Source: Bacillus mycoides
GTDB lineage: Bacteria; Bacillota; Bacilli; Bacillales; Bacillaceae_G
Direction of reading: 5' to 3'
DNA: 64,000 nucleotides
Assembly (NCBI RefSeq): GCF_001757995.1
Contig: NZ_LXLV01000023.1
Location: forward strand, 1 to 64,000
Shown here: positions 35,440-43,953 of the stretch, piece after piece
Layout: each line of letters starts with the position of its first letter
Numbering within the stretch: position 1 is the stretch's first letter
The notes under the pieces: generated by a model
Databases searched by the model: none
What the model was told of the DNA's origin: nothing
What the model saw: only the letters and a program-made list of their open reading frames with translations
Position numbers and translations under genes: made by a program

Positions 35440-36375
35440 TTGAAGAAGATTCACGTTATTCATGAAAACACAGAGTGGATAAGACATCTAACGAAAAGAT
35501 TAGAAGAACTCGATCTTCCTTATGAAGAATGGCATTTGGACAAAGGAAATGTTGATCTTTCGTCTGTTCCGCCGCAGGGCGTATTTTATAACCGTATGAG
35601 CGCTTCTTCTCACACAAGAAATCATCGCTTTGCATCAGAGTTTACGGGTGCTGTCCTTGCTTGGTTAGAGATGCATAATCAAAAAGTGTTCAACGGAAGC
35701 AGAGCATTGCAGCTTGAAGTAAGTAAAGTTACGCAATATATGGCACTGAATGCAGAAGGAATCCGGACACCTAAGACAATTGCAGCTGTTGGTAAGGATC
35801 ATATTATAGAAGCGGCAACGCAATTTGAAGGACGCCTGTTCATTACGAAGCATAACCGTGCTGGAAAAGGACTAGGTGTTCAACTGTTTCAGTCTGTTGC
35901 TTCTTTACAAGAATACGTAGAAAGTGCAGCATTTGAAGAACCAGTAGATGGTATTACATTAATTCAAGAATACATTCAATCTCCTGAGCCTTACATTACA
36001 CGTTGTGAGTTTGTAGGCGGGAAATTTGTTTATGCAGTTCAAGTCGATACATCCAAAGGCTTTGAATTGTGCCCAGCTGATGCTTGTCAAATTGGCGATT
36101 TGTTCTGTCCTGTTGGAGAGAAAGCCCCTGAAAAACCGAAGTTTCAAATTATTGAGGGCTTTGATGACCCAATTATTAAAAAATATGAGGCTGTTTTGGC
36201 TACAAATGATATCGCCATAGCGGGCATTGAGTTTATTCGAAATGCCGATGGTGAAATTTTTACTTATGATATTAATACAAACACGAACTACAATGCTGAC
36301 GCCGAAGCAGTTGTTGGGAAATACGGTATGCTAGAGATTGCGAAGGTTCTTGGTAGTGAATTAGAGAAAATATAA
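35440..36375 (+). CDS. ATP-grasp ligase (RimK-like) of unknown substrate
   Basis: A 311-residue protein with an N-terminal pre-ATP-grasp part (KKIHVIHENTEWIRHLTKRL) and an ATP-grasp core: FITKHNRAGKGLGVQLF (about residues 139-155, ATP-binding Lys and Gly-rich loop), ITLIQEYIQSP (about 171), AGIEFIRNADGEIFTYDINT with metal-binding Glu/Asp, and N-x-N near 290. Such enzymes join a carboxylate to an amine, as in RimK or other peptide-forming ligases. The TTG at 35440 has GAAGG 7 nt upstream. An open frame extends to 35239 but would run through the large hairpin and lacks a ribosome binding site there. A terminator follows. Confidence 0.82.
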   Translation: MKKIHVIHENTEWIRHLTKRLEELDLPYEEWHLDKGNVDLSSVPPQGVFYNRMSASSHTRNHRFASEFTGAVLAWLEMHNQKVFNGSRALQLEVSKVTQYMALNAEGIRTPKTIAAVGKDHIIEAATQFEGRLFITKHNRAGKGLGVQLFQSVASLQEYVESAAFEEPVDGITLIQEYIQSPEPYITRCEFVGGKFVYAVQVDTSKGFELCPADACQIGDLFCPVGEKAPEKPKFQIIEGFDDPIIKKYEAVLATNDIAIAGIEFIRNADGEIFTYDINTNTNYNADAEAVVGKYGMLEIAKVLGSELEKI

Positions 36376-36390
36376 TAGATAGGAAGAAGG

Positions 36391-36415
36391 CTGCTGATGA
36401 AGCAGTTTTTTTTTG
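36391..36415. terminator. Terminator of the ATP-grasp gene
   Basis: CTGCT(GATG)AGCAG short hairpin followed by nine Ts. Confidence 0.8.
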
Positions 36416-36457
36416 TATGTTCAATTTGAACACAAATTGTTAATTTTATATATAAAA

Positions 36458-36847
36458 CTACATAAAGGGAGGACCATACATGTGTAAAATAAATTGCACC
36501 ACATCATTTTCATATTCTTCACTTTGAACGTAAGAACGTGCAAGAAGTCCACCCATCCTATGACAAACTAAATTTAGTTTGTCGCACCCTGTAAATTTTT
36601 TAACATAGGCAATTGTTTTTAATAAATATTTTTGAGTGGAAAAAGCAATACGCTGACGCCAGTCATAAAAACAGATAAACAAGTTTTTATTTCGTTCATA
36701 GCCGATACTTTCTAACATTATAATGAATGGTTCATAAATAAACGAAGAAAGCCCAAAGTTCCAATTACCGGTACCAGGAATAATAATATTACTCATTGAA
36801 CCGAAAAGACCTGGTATAAAAATAATAGGAGTTTTTGCTCTTTTCAT
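36458..36847 (-). pseudogene. Alpha/beta-hydrolase (lipase-like), truncated and missing its catalytic serine
   Basis: A 129-codon frame with AAAGGAG before the ATG that begins like an LCAT/lipase-type hydrolase: PIIFIPGLFGSMSN (oxyanion strand), then KLNLVCHRMGGLLARSYVQS. The nucleophile elbow should read C/G-H-S-M-G-G; here Ser is Arg (AGG, one base from AGC/AGT). After VVQF the frame departs from the family and ends at ILHMYGPPFM, so the Asp and His of the triad are also lost. It is likely a dead gene. Confidence 0.82.
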
Positions 36848-36966
36848 AGTCTGCTCTCCTTTAAGTTTTTAACATCCGACAAAAAGTAAGAAAGACATTT
36901 CGTATGAAAAAATAATTTAATGAAACACTACGAAATAGTAAGTAATATGAGCGGAAGGAAATCAAA

Positions 36967-38178
36967 ATGATTAAAAAGATATTGCGAGTTACTTCTATTA
37001 TTATTGCTATTTTCGTTTTTATTTTAATTTGGATGCATATCGATGTTACTGTAGGCAGGAAAATGGAAGCTGGGAAAAATATGCCGACAGAGTATGCACC
37101 TCACTATAGTGACTTTCAATTATATGTAGAAGGGAAGTCGTTTTATAAACAGTTATTTACTGATATAAGAGAAGCGAAAAATTCCATTTACACGTATTTT
37201 TTTATTTTGTCGGATGATAAAAGTAGCCACACTTTTTTAAACTTATTAAAAGAGAAGGCGAAAGAAGGAGTAAACGTATATTTATCGGTTGATTTAATTA
37301 ATGATTTATCATTTGAAAGAAAGATGAAAAAAGAATTACAGGAAAGCGGTGTTCATTTTACATATAGTAGAAAACAAGAATTGCTATTCGGATTTTATTC
37401 CCTTCATCATCGTAATCATCGACGCATTACGGCAATAGATGGAGAGATTGGGTATACGGGTGGCTTTAATATAGGGGATGAGTATTTAGGAAAGGATAAG
37501 CGGTTTGGATATTGGCGTGACTATCATGTGCGGTTAAGAGGAGAAGGAGCAAAAGATTTAGAAGAACAGTTCGCTTTAGATTGGAAACGAGACACGAAAG
37601 AAGATATAAAAAGAAGTACAAATAAGGCTAGTAAAGGGAATACATTACATACTATGGCCAGTTACAATGGGCATCATGTTGCTGAAAAATATATAGAGTT
37701 AATAAAACAAGCGAAGCATTCGATTGTCATTACAACACCATATTTTATAGCGAAAAATAAAGAATTAATGAAAGCTTTAATTGGAGCGCAAAAACGCGGT
37801 GTCACAGTAAAAATACTTTGGTCATATAAACCAGATATTCCTCTTATTAAAGAGGCGGCATATCCTTACATCCGTCAAGCTGTTAAAAACGGGATTACTG
37901 TGTATGGTTATAAAAAAGGGATGTTTCATGGAAAGTTAATGCTGATTGATAATGAATTAACTGTTATCGGTACAACAAACTTTACTGCACGTAGCTTTTA
38001 TATAAATGATGAGATGAATTTGTATATTCACGGTGGACCTATTATAGCGCAAGTGAATGAGGCGTTAACGCAAGACATTGATGATTCGAAAGAAATGACA
38101 GAAGCATTTTTTGACAACTTATCTTTCTGGGAGCGTTGTAAGGAGAAAGTAGTTGGATTAATTGATTTTTATTTGTGA
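36967..38178 (+). CDS. Phospholipase D / cardiolipin synthase-like protein, paralogue
   Basis: A 403-residue protein with one N-terminal anchor (about 8-25) and two PLD domains. It is collinear with the protein at 32373-33599 (for example KEAAYPYIR and YGYKKG near residues 297 and 320 in both). The second HKD is canonical (HGKLMLIDNELTVIGTTNF). The first reads NHRRITAIDGEIGYTGGFN, again with Arg in place of Lys. Likely an extracytoplasmic phospholipid-modifying enzyme; genuine cardiolipin synthase activity is not certain. GGAAGGA lies upstream of the ATG. Confidence 0.85.
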   Translation: MIKKILRVTSIIIAIFVFILIWMHIDVTVGRKMEAGKNMPTEYAPHYSDFQLYVEGKSFYKQLFTDIREAKNSIYTYFFILSDDKSSHTFLNLLKEKAKEGVNVYLSVDLINDLSFERKMKKELQESGVHFTYSRKQELLFGFYSLHHRNHRRITAIDGEIGYTGGFNIGDEYLGKDKRFGYWRDYHVRLRGEGAKDLEEQFALDWKRDTKEDIKRSTNKASKGNTLHTMASYNGHHVAEKYIELIKQAKHSIVITTPYFIAKNKELMKALIGAQKRGVTVKILWSYKPDIPLIKEAAYPYIRQAVKNGITVYGYKKGMFHGKLMLIDNELTVIGTTNFTARSFYINDEMNLYIHGGPIIAQVNEALTQDIDDSKEMTEAFFDNLSFWERCKEKVVGLIDFYL

Positions 38179-38190
38179 TGATTAACGAAG

Positions 38191-38219
38191 AAAGGGTGTC
38201 TATAAAAGACACCCTTTTG
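38191..38219. terminator. Bidirectional terminator
   Basis: AAAGGGTGTCT pairs with AGACACCCTTT, between convergent genes. Confidence 0.88.
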
Positions 38220-38233
38220 TTAATGAGAAATAA

Positions 38234-38977
38234 CTATTTTTCATGCACAAGCATCGACGCATCGTCATTAATCAATGTCCCAACATGCTCACCTAAACAA
38301 ATTCTTTTCATCACTCCAGGTTCATCAAAGTTAAAGACGTGTGCCGGTAAATTATAGTCCCTGGCAAGTAATAAAGCCGCTTGATCCATTACTTGTATGT
38401 TTTGCCTAACAATATCGTTATAGTTCAGTTTACTGTACATTTTCGCTGATTTGTTATGTTTCGGATCACTTGTAAAGACGCCGTCGACCCCTTGTTTTGC
38501 GACTAAAATGGCGTCGCTATTCATTTCAATTGCTCTTTGTACACTTGGGTAATCTGTTGTAACGAATGGTTGCCCGTTACCACCACCGAATATGACAACA
38601 TAACCGTTATCTAAATGATGTACTGCACGTAGGCGAATATAAGGTTCAGCTACCGCATTAAATGGGATAGAAGTCATTACGCGTACTTCTTTATTTGTTT
38701 TACTTGTTAGAACGCCGCGAAGCATTAAGCTGTTAATAATTGTACCTAACGTACCGATATTATCAGCTTCTACACGATCAATTCCCCATTCCTCAGCTAG
38801 ATGACCTCTGAAAATGTTACCGCCTCCGATGACGATGGATACCTCGATATCTAAATCAACAATGGATAAAATTTCGTTTGCGATATGTTCTAATCGTTTA
38901 GAGTTGAAGCTATTTCCTGATTGATCGGCAAGTGCGCCACCGCTTAGCTTAATTAAAACGCGTTTATATGGTTTCAT
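38234..38977 (-). CDS. pyrH: UMP kinase, second copy outside the tsf-frr cluster
   Basis: A 247-residue bacterial UMP kinase that phosphorylates UMP to UDP. It belongs to the amino-acid-kinase fold: VLIKLSGGALA (about residues 7-17), IVIGGGNIFRG (about 48-58), the RVEADNIGTLGTIINSLMLRG UMP/hexamer region (split over about 70-90) and VDGVFTSDPK near 165. The ATG at 38977 follows GGGGG at 7 nt. It stands alone rather than between tsf and frr, and its leader encodes a 44-residue peptide and a terminator, suggesting attenuation control. It is probably a paralogue of the housekeeping gene, which is not in this window. Confidence 0.92.
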   Translation of the reverse strand: MKPYKRVLIKLSGGALADQSGNSFNSKRLEHIANEILSIVDLDIEVSIVIGGGNIFRGHLAEEWGIDRVEADNIGTLGTIINSLMLRGVLTSKTNKEVRVMTSIPFNAVAEPYIRLRAVHHLDNGYVVIFGGGNGQPFVTTDYPSVQRAIEMNSDAILVAKQGVDGVFTSDPKHNKSAKMYSKLNYNDIVRQNIQVMDQAALLLARDYNLPAHVFNFDEPGVMKRICLGEHVGTLINDDASMLVHEK

Positions 38978-39098
38978 AACAATTCCCCCTATATAGATCG
39001 CAATAAAAAAGGAACAAAGGCGAATGCCTTTGTTCCTTCGTAAGAAAATGAAATAGAAAAGAAATAGATATGATGAACTTCTTCGCATGATTTTTCAT
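38964..39098 (-). CDS. Leader peptide of pyrH, 44 codons
   Basis: Starts at ATG 39098 with AAGGAG 8 nt upstream and ends at a TAA (38964-38966) inside pyrH, overlapping it by 14 bases. The peptide (MKNHAKKFIISISFLFHFLT, then KEQRHSPLFLFYCDLYRGNC) has no family look. Codons 8 to 19 lie in a pyrimidine-rich tract, and codons 21 to 30 lie in the terminator hairpin. A ribosome translating close behind polymerase would prevent the hairpin from forming. E. coli pyrBI has a leader of the same design. Confidence 0.65.
   Translation of the reverse strand: MKNHAKKFIISISFLFHFLTKEQRHSPLFLFYCDLYRGNCYETI
39003..39038 (-). terminator. Attenuator hairpin in the pyrH leader
   Basis: AAGGAACAAAGGC (39009-39021) pairs perfectly with GCCTTTGTTCCTT (39026-39038) across GAAT. 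On the minus strand it is followed by six T residues. It lies between the promoter and pyrH, so it must be overcome for expression. Confidence 0.88.
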
Positions 39099-39149
39099 AA
39101 CATCCACTCCTTTTCATCCCCATTTATTTTGAATACGTATATCTTTTTG

Positions 39150-39179
39150 ATTATACGAAATAATCTGATGTTTTATCAA
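39150..39179 (-). promoter_or_regulatory. Sigma-A promoter of the pyrH leader
   Basis: On the minus strand TTGATA (39179-39174), an 18-bp spacer and TATAAT (39155-39150). The predicted transcript starts near 39143, about 45 nt before the leader ATG. Confidence 0.8.
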
Positions 39180-39325
39180 GTTTATTTTATTTCTTTTTTT
39201 AGAAAAGGTGTCAATGAATAAGGTGAGAAAAATTTTCGAATTTTTTGTGACAAACTTGTAGGTTTTTGTATGATTTTGTAGGTTCGCTTATATGATGTGT
39301 GAGTAAGCTTTTATAAATACGAAAT

Positions 39326-39339
39326 GAAAGCGTTCGCAT
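39326..39339 (+). promoter_or_regulatory. Probable cre (CcpA) site
   Basis: TGAAAGCGTTCGCA matches the cre consensus TGWAANCGNTNWCA with one mismatch. It lies 18 bp before the symporter start, where CcpA would block transcription in the presence of glucose. Confidence 0.7.
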
Positions 39340-39356
39340 AAAGGGGATGAACATAA

Positions 39357-40628
39357 ATGAAAAAATTCGGATTGGCAACACAAATTTTTGTCGCACTTGT
39401 TTTAGGGATTGTAGTAGGGGCAATCTTTTATGGCAATAAAACGGCGATTTCTTATATCACACCAGTTGGGGATATATTTATTCATTTAATTAAGATGATT
39501 GTAGTACCGATTGTTATTTCAGCATTAATTGTTGCGGTAGCTGGTGTAGGTGATATGAAAAAGCTTGGGAAACTGGGCGGTAAGACAATTCTCTATTTCG
39601 AAATTATTACGACGATTGCTATTTTAATGGGATTACTTGCAGCGAATATATTCCAACCAGGTACTGGCGTTGATATGAGTAATTTACAGCAAAGTGATAT
39701 TTCTTCTTATAAACAAACTGCAGATGCAACAGAGAAGAAAGGGTTTGCTGAAACGATTGTTCATATCGTACCGAAAAACGTATTTGAATCTATCTCACAA
39801 GGTGACTTATTACCGATTATATTCTTCTCAGTACTATTCGGTTTAGGAGTTGCAGCAATCGGTGAAAAGGGAAAGCCTGTTTTTAACTTTTTCGAAGGTG
39901 TACTCGAAGCAATGTTCTGGGTCACAAATCAAGTTATGAAGTTTGCACCATTTGGTGTATTCGCATTAATTGCTGTTACGGTTGCAAAATTTGGTGTAGG
40001 CACACTACTTCCTTTAGGAAAACTAGTGCTAGCTGTATACGTAACTGTTATACTATTCGTTGTGATTGTATTAGGTATTAATGCACGAATGGTCGGAGTA
40101 AACATTTTTACATTAATGAAAATTTTAAAAGAAGAACTTATTCTTTCATTTACGACAGCAAGTTCAGAAGCTGTTTTACCTAATATAATGAGAAAGATGG
40201 AAGAGTTCGGTTGTCCAAAGGCAGTTGCCTCTTTCGTAATTCCGACAGGTTATACATTTAACTTGACTGGATCAGCTATTTATCAGGCGTTAGCGGCATT
40301 GTTTGTTGCACAAATGTACGGTGTTCACATGTCACTGACGGAGCAAATAACGCTATTATTCGTTCTCATGTTAACATCCAAAGGTATGGCGGGAGTTCCG
40401 GGTGCATCATTCGTTGTTGTATTAGCAACGTTAGGATCAATGGGATTACCGTTAGAAGGCATCGCATTAATTGCGGGAATTGACCGTATTTTAGATATGA
40501 TTCGCTCATCTGTCAATGTATTAGGAAATGCATTAGCTGCCATTGTTATGTCGAAGTGGGAAGGCGAATTCGATGATGAGAAAGCAAAACAATATGTAGA
40601 AACAGTCAAACAAACAAAAGCAGCATAA
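39357..40628 (+). CDS. Glutamate/aspartate (dicarboxylate) : H+/Na+ symporter
   Basis: A 423-residue DAACS-family protein (GltP/GltT/DctA type). It has eight membrane helices and two re-entrant hairpins: SFTTASSEAVLP (HP1 serine-rich region, about residues 262-273), NLTGSAIYQALAALF (TM7, about 300-314), SKGMAGVPGASFVVV (HP2, about 341) and DRILDMIRSSVNVLGNA (TM8 with the Asp and Arg-type substrate contacts). It imports glutamate, aspartate or C4-dicarboxylates. It is 25 bp upstream of aspartase and almost certainly co-transcribed with it, so aspartate is a likely substrate. AAGGGG precedes the ATG. Confidence 0.93.
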   Translation: MKKFGLATQIFVALVLGIVVGAIFYGNKTAISYITPVGDIFIHLIKMIVVPIVISALIVAVAGVGDMKKLGKLGGKTILYFEIITTIAILMGLLAANIFQPGTGVDMSNLQQSDISSYKQTADATEKKGFAETIVHIVPKNVFESISQGDLLPIIFFSVLFGLGVAAIGEKGKPVFNFFEGVLEAMFWVTNQVMKFAPFGVFALIAVTVAKFGVGTLLPLGKLVLAVYVTVILFVVIVLGINARMVGVNIFTLMKILKEELILSFTTASSEAVLPNIMRKMEEFGCPKAVASFVIPTGYTFNLTGSAIYQALAALFVAQMYGVHMSLTEQITLLFVLMLTSKGMAGVPGASFVVVLATLGSMGLPLEGIALIAGIDRILDMIRSSVNVLGNALAAIVMSKWEGEFDDEKAKQYVETVKQTKAA

Positions 40629-40652
40629 GAAATCGTTTAGGAGTGAAAAGTC

Positions 40653-42092
40653 ATGGCAACATTAACTGAAGTTAAAAATGGAGTGCGAATTGAAAAAGAT
40701 TTTTTAGGTGAAAAAGAAGTGCCAAATTATGCGTACTACGGCGTACAAACAATGCGTGCAGTAGAGAATTTCCCAATTACAGGATACAAAGTCCATGAAG
40801 GCTTGATTAAAGCGTTCGCAATTGTTAAAAAAGCAGCAGCACTTGCTAATACAGATGTAGGAAGATTGGAATTGAAAAAGGGTGGTGCTATCGCAGAAGC
40901 ATCACAAGAAATTCTTGATGGGAAATGGCATGATCATTTCATCGTCGATCCAATCCAAGGCGGTGCAGGTACTTCAATGAATATGAACGCAAATGAAGTC
41001 ATTGCCAATCGTGCCCTTGAATTATTAGGAATGGAAAAGGGAGACTATCATTATATTAGTCCAAACAGTCATGTGAATATGGCGCAATCAACAAACGATG
41101 CATTCCCAACAGCTATTCATATTGCAACATTAAATGCATTAGAAGGCTTATTACAAACGATGGGTTATATGCATGATGTATTTGAATTAAAAGCAGAACA
41201 GTTCGACCATGTTATTAAAATGGGTCGTACGCATTTACAAGATGCTGTGCCAATTCGTCTTGGACAAGAATTCAAAGCATACTCTCGCGTACTTGAGCGT
41301 GATATGAAACGAATTCAGCAGTCTCGTCAACATTTATATGAAGTAAACATGGGAGCAACTGCAGTTGGTACAGGCTTAAATGCAGACCCAGAGTATATTG
41401 AAGCAGTTGTAAAACATTTAGCTACAATTAGTGGATTACCGCTTGTTGGTGCTGAAGATTTAGTAGATGCAACGCAAAATACTGATGCGTACACTGAAGT
41501 ATCTGCAGCGTTAAAAGTATGTATGATGAACATGTCTAAAATTGCGAACGACCTTCGATTAATGGCATCAGGTCCACGTGTTGGATTAGCAGAAATTATG
41601 CTACCAGCTCGTCAACCAGGTTCATCTATTATGCCAGGTAAAGTAAACCCTGTTATGCCAGAAGTAATTAATCAAATTGCGTTCCAAGTAATTGGTAACG
41701 ACCATACAATTTGCCTTGCTTCAGAAGCAGGACAATTAGAATTAAATGTTATGGAACCAGTACTTGTTTTCAACTTACTTCAATCTATTAGCATTATGAA
41801 TAACGGTTTCCGTGCCTTTACAGATAATTGCTTAAAAGGAATTGAAGCGAATGAAGATCGCTTAAAAGAGTATGTTGAGAAAAGTGTAGGAATTATTACA
41901 GCCGTGAACCCCCATATCGGTTATGAAGCAGCAGCTCGTGTTGCAAAAGAAGCAATTGCAACAGGTCAATCCGTTCGAGAACTTTGTGTGAAAAATGGTG
42001 TATTGTCACAAGAAGACTTAGAGTTAATTCTAGATCCATTCGAAATGACACATCCAGGGATTGCAGGAGCAACTCTTTTAAAGAAAAATTAA
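40653..42092 (+). CDS. aspA: Aspartate ammonia-lyase
   Basis: A 479-residue enzyme that deaminates aspartate to fumarate and ammonia. It belongs to the fumarase/aspartase superfamily: [20 protein letters not shown] (about residues 102-121), [10 protein letters not shown] (about 191-200), the mobile loop [15 protein letters not shown] (about 325-339) and [12 protein letters not shown] near 420. [14 protein letters not shown], in place of fumarase HPNDDVN, marks aspartase. AGGAGTG precedes the ATG. Lying behind a glutamate/aspartate symporter and before malic enzyme, it feeds fumarate into the TCA cycle. A terminator separates it from malic enzyme. Confidence 0.96.
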   Translation: MATLTEVKNGVRIEKDFLGEKEVPNYAYYGVQTMRAVENFPITGYKVHEGLIKAFAIVKKAAALANTDVGRLELKKGGAIAEASQEILDGKWHDHFIVDPIQGGAGTSMNMNANEVIANRALELLGMEKGDYHYISPNSHVNMAQSTNDAFPTAIHIATLNALEGLLQTMGYMHDVFELKAEQFDHVIKMGRTHLQDAVPIRLGQEFKAYSRVLERDMKRIQQSRQHLYEVNMGATAVGTGLNADPEYIEAVVKHLATISGLPLVGAEDLVDATQNTDAYTEVSAALKVCMMNMSKIANDLRLMASGPRVGLAEIMLPARQPGSSIMPGKVNPVMPEVINQIAFQVIGNDHTICLASEAGQLELNVMEPVLVFNLLQSISIMNNGFRAFTDNCLKGIEANEDRLKEYVEKSVGIITAVNPHIGYEAAARVAKEAIATGQSVRELCVKNGVLSQEDLELILDPFEMTHPGIAGATLLKKN

Positions 42093-42124
42093 AAGAAGAG
42101 GGGGACAATCCCCTCTTTTTTGTT
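42093..42124 (+). terminator. Terminator of the symporter-aspA operon
   Basis: AAAAGAAGAGGGG pairs with CCCCTCTTTTT, then Ts. Confidence 0.88.
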
Positions 42125-42166
42125 TACAATATAGAAATGCTATATATGAATAGAGGTAGGGATGTT

Positions 42167-43879
42167 ATGAGTAAGTTTACAGTGGCTTCTAATGGTTCAT
42201 TAGAAACAACATTAAGAGGAGTAGAAGTATTATCAACACCACTTTTAAATAAAGGGGTAGCTTTCACACAAGAAGAAAGAGAAGAGTTAGGCTTAAAAGG
42301 GTTATTACCGCCAGCGGTTTTAACGTTAGAAGAACAAGCGCGCCGAGCATACGAACAATTTTGTTCTCAGCCGGATGATTTATTAAAGAATGTATACTTA
42401 ACAGCGTTACATGATCGAAATGAAGTATTATTTTATCGTATATTAACAGATCATTTACGTGAAATGTTACCGGTAGTATATACACCAACTGTAGGTGTAG
42501 CAATTCAAAGATATAGTCATGAATACCGTAAACCGCGTGGGGTTTATTTATCAATTAACGATCCATCAGGTATTGAAGAAGCATTTGCAAATATCGGTGC
42601 AACAGCTGAAAACATTGATTTAGTCGTTGTAACAGATGGAGAAGGTATATTAGGAATTGGTGACTGGGGTGTTGGTGGAATTAACATCGCGATCGGGAAA
42701 TTAGCTGTATATACGGCCGCAGTTGGAATCGATCCTAGCCGTGTATTACCGGTAATTTTAGATGTAGGTACAAATCGTGAGGAGCTATTAAACAATCCAT
42801 TTTATATTGGAAATCGTCACCCTCGTATAACAGGTGAATCTTACGATGAATTTATTGATACATTTGTCCAAGCGGTAAATAAACAATTCCCGAAAGCACT
42901 TTTACATTGGGAAGACTTCAGTTCTCGAAATGCACGAAAAATTTTAGATAAATACCGTCATGACGTTTGTACATTTAATGATGATATTCAAGGTACAGGT
43001 GCAGTTTCACTTGCTGCAGTATTATCGGCAGTAAAAGTTTCTGGTGTACCGTTAAGTGAACACCGTGTCGTTGTGTTTGGTGCTGGTACGGCTGGAATCG
43101 GTATCGCAGATCAAGTAAGAGATGCAATGGTTCGCGTCGGATTATCAGACGAAGAATCTCATAATCGTTTCTGGTGTATTGACCGTAATGGATTAGTTAC
43201 AGATAATATGGAAGATCTTCTTGATTTCCAAATTCCATATGCAAGAAAAGAAGCTGAAGTAAGTGAGTGGAAACAAAATGATGTGATCGGACTTGCTGAA
43301 GTTGTGAAACATGTAAAACCGACAATTTTAATTGGTACATCTACTGTTGCGGGTGCATTTAAAGAGGAAATTATTAAAGAAATGGCTTCTCACGTAGAAA
43401 GACCAATCATATTACCGATGTCGAATCCAACGCCACTTGCTGAAGCGAAACCAGCAGATTTAATCGAGTGGACAGAAGGAAGAGTGTTAGTTGCAACAGG
43501 AAGTCCGTTTGAACCGGTTACATATAACGGTGTAACGTATGTGATTGGACAGTCAAATAACGCACTTATCTTCCCAGGACTAGGTCTTGGTACAATTGTT
43601 GTTCGTGCAAGCGTAATGACAGACGGTATGTTTGCGGCAGCAGCTGAAGCAGTTGCAAGTATGGTAGATACAAGTCAGCCAGGAGCACCTATTTTGCCAG
43701 AAGTTGAAGAGTTACGTAATATTTCTGAAATGGTTGCAATTGAAGTAGCGAAAGTTGCAGTTGCAGAAGGTGTTGCTAGAGAGAACTTAAGTGATAACGA
43801 TATTAAGATTGCAGTAAAAGAAGCAATATGGGAACCGGAGTATCGCCAAATAAAAGCGGTAGAAAAGGTTAGAATATAG
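42167..43879 (+). CDS. maeA: NAD-dependent malic enzyme
   Basis: A 570-residue enzyme that decarboxylates malate to pyruvate with NAD+ reduction, in the long (MaeA/SfcA) class. Marks are [10 protein letters not shown] (about residues 104-113), [14 protein letters not shown] (about 157-170), [11 protein letters not shown] (metal and substrate region, about 270), [11 protein letters not shown] (Rossmann loop, about 305-315) and PLSNPT-like [12 protein letters not shown]. The ATG at 42167 has GAGGTAGGG upstream; the open frame extends back into aspA without a better site. With aspartase and the symporter it completes a route from amino acid to pyruvate. Confidence 0.95.
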   Translation: MSKFTVASNGSLETTLRGVEVLSTPLLNKGVAFTQEEREELGLKGLLPPAVLTLEEQARRAYEQFCSQPDDLLKNVYLTALHDRNEVLFYRILTDHLREMLPVVYTPTVGVAIQRYSHEYRKPRGVYLSINDPSGIEEAFANIGATAENIDLVVVTDGEGILGIGDWGVGGINIAIGKLAVYTAAVGIDPSRVLPVILDVGTNREELLNNPFYIGNRHPRITGESYDEFIDTFVQAVNKQFPKALLHWEDFSSRNARKILDKYRHDVCTFNDDIQGTGAVSLAAVLSAVKVSGVPLSEHRVVVFGAGTAGIGIADQVRDAMVRVGLSDEESHNRFWCIDRNGLVTDNMEDLLDFQIPYARKEAEVSEWKQNDVIGLAEVVKHVKPTILIGTSTVAGAFKEEIIKEMASHVERPIILPMSNPTPLAEAKPADLIEWTEGRVLVATGSPFEPVTYNGVTYVIGQSNNALIFPGLGLGTIVVRASVMTDGMFAAAAEAVASMVDTSQPGAPILPEVEELRNISEMVAIEVAKVAVAEGVARENLSDNDIKIAVKEAIWEPEYRQIKAVEKVRI

Positions 43880-43882
43880 AAA

Positions 43883-43916
43883 AAAAGCCCGTTTATAATA
43901 ATAAGCGGGCTTTCCT
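43883..43916 (+). terminator. Terminator of malic enzyme
   Basis: AAAGCCCG pairs with CGGGCTTT across a 14-nt loop, then TCCTTGTTT. Confidence 0.75.
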
Positions 43917-43953
43917 TGTTTATTTTTGAAAAAATACATAGGAAGTGGCAGCT

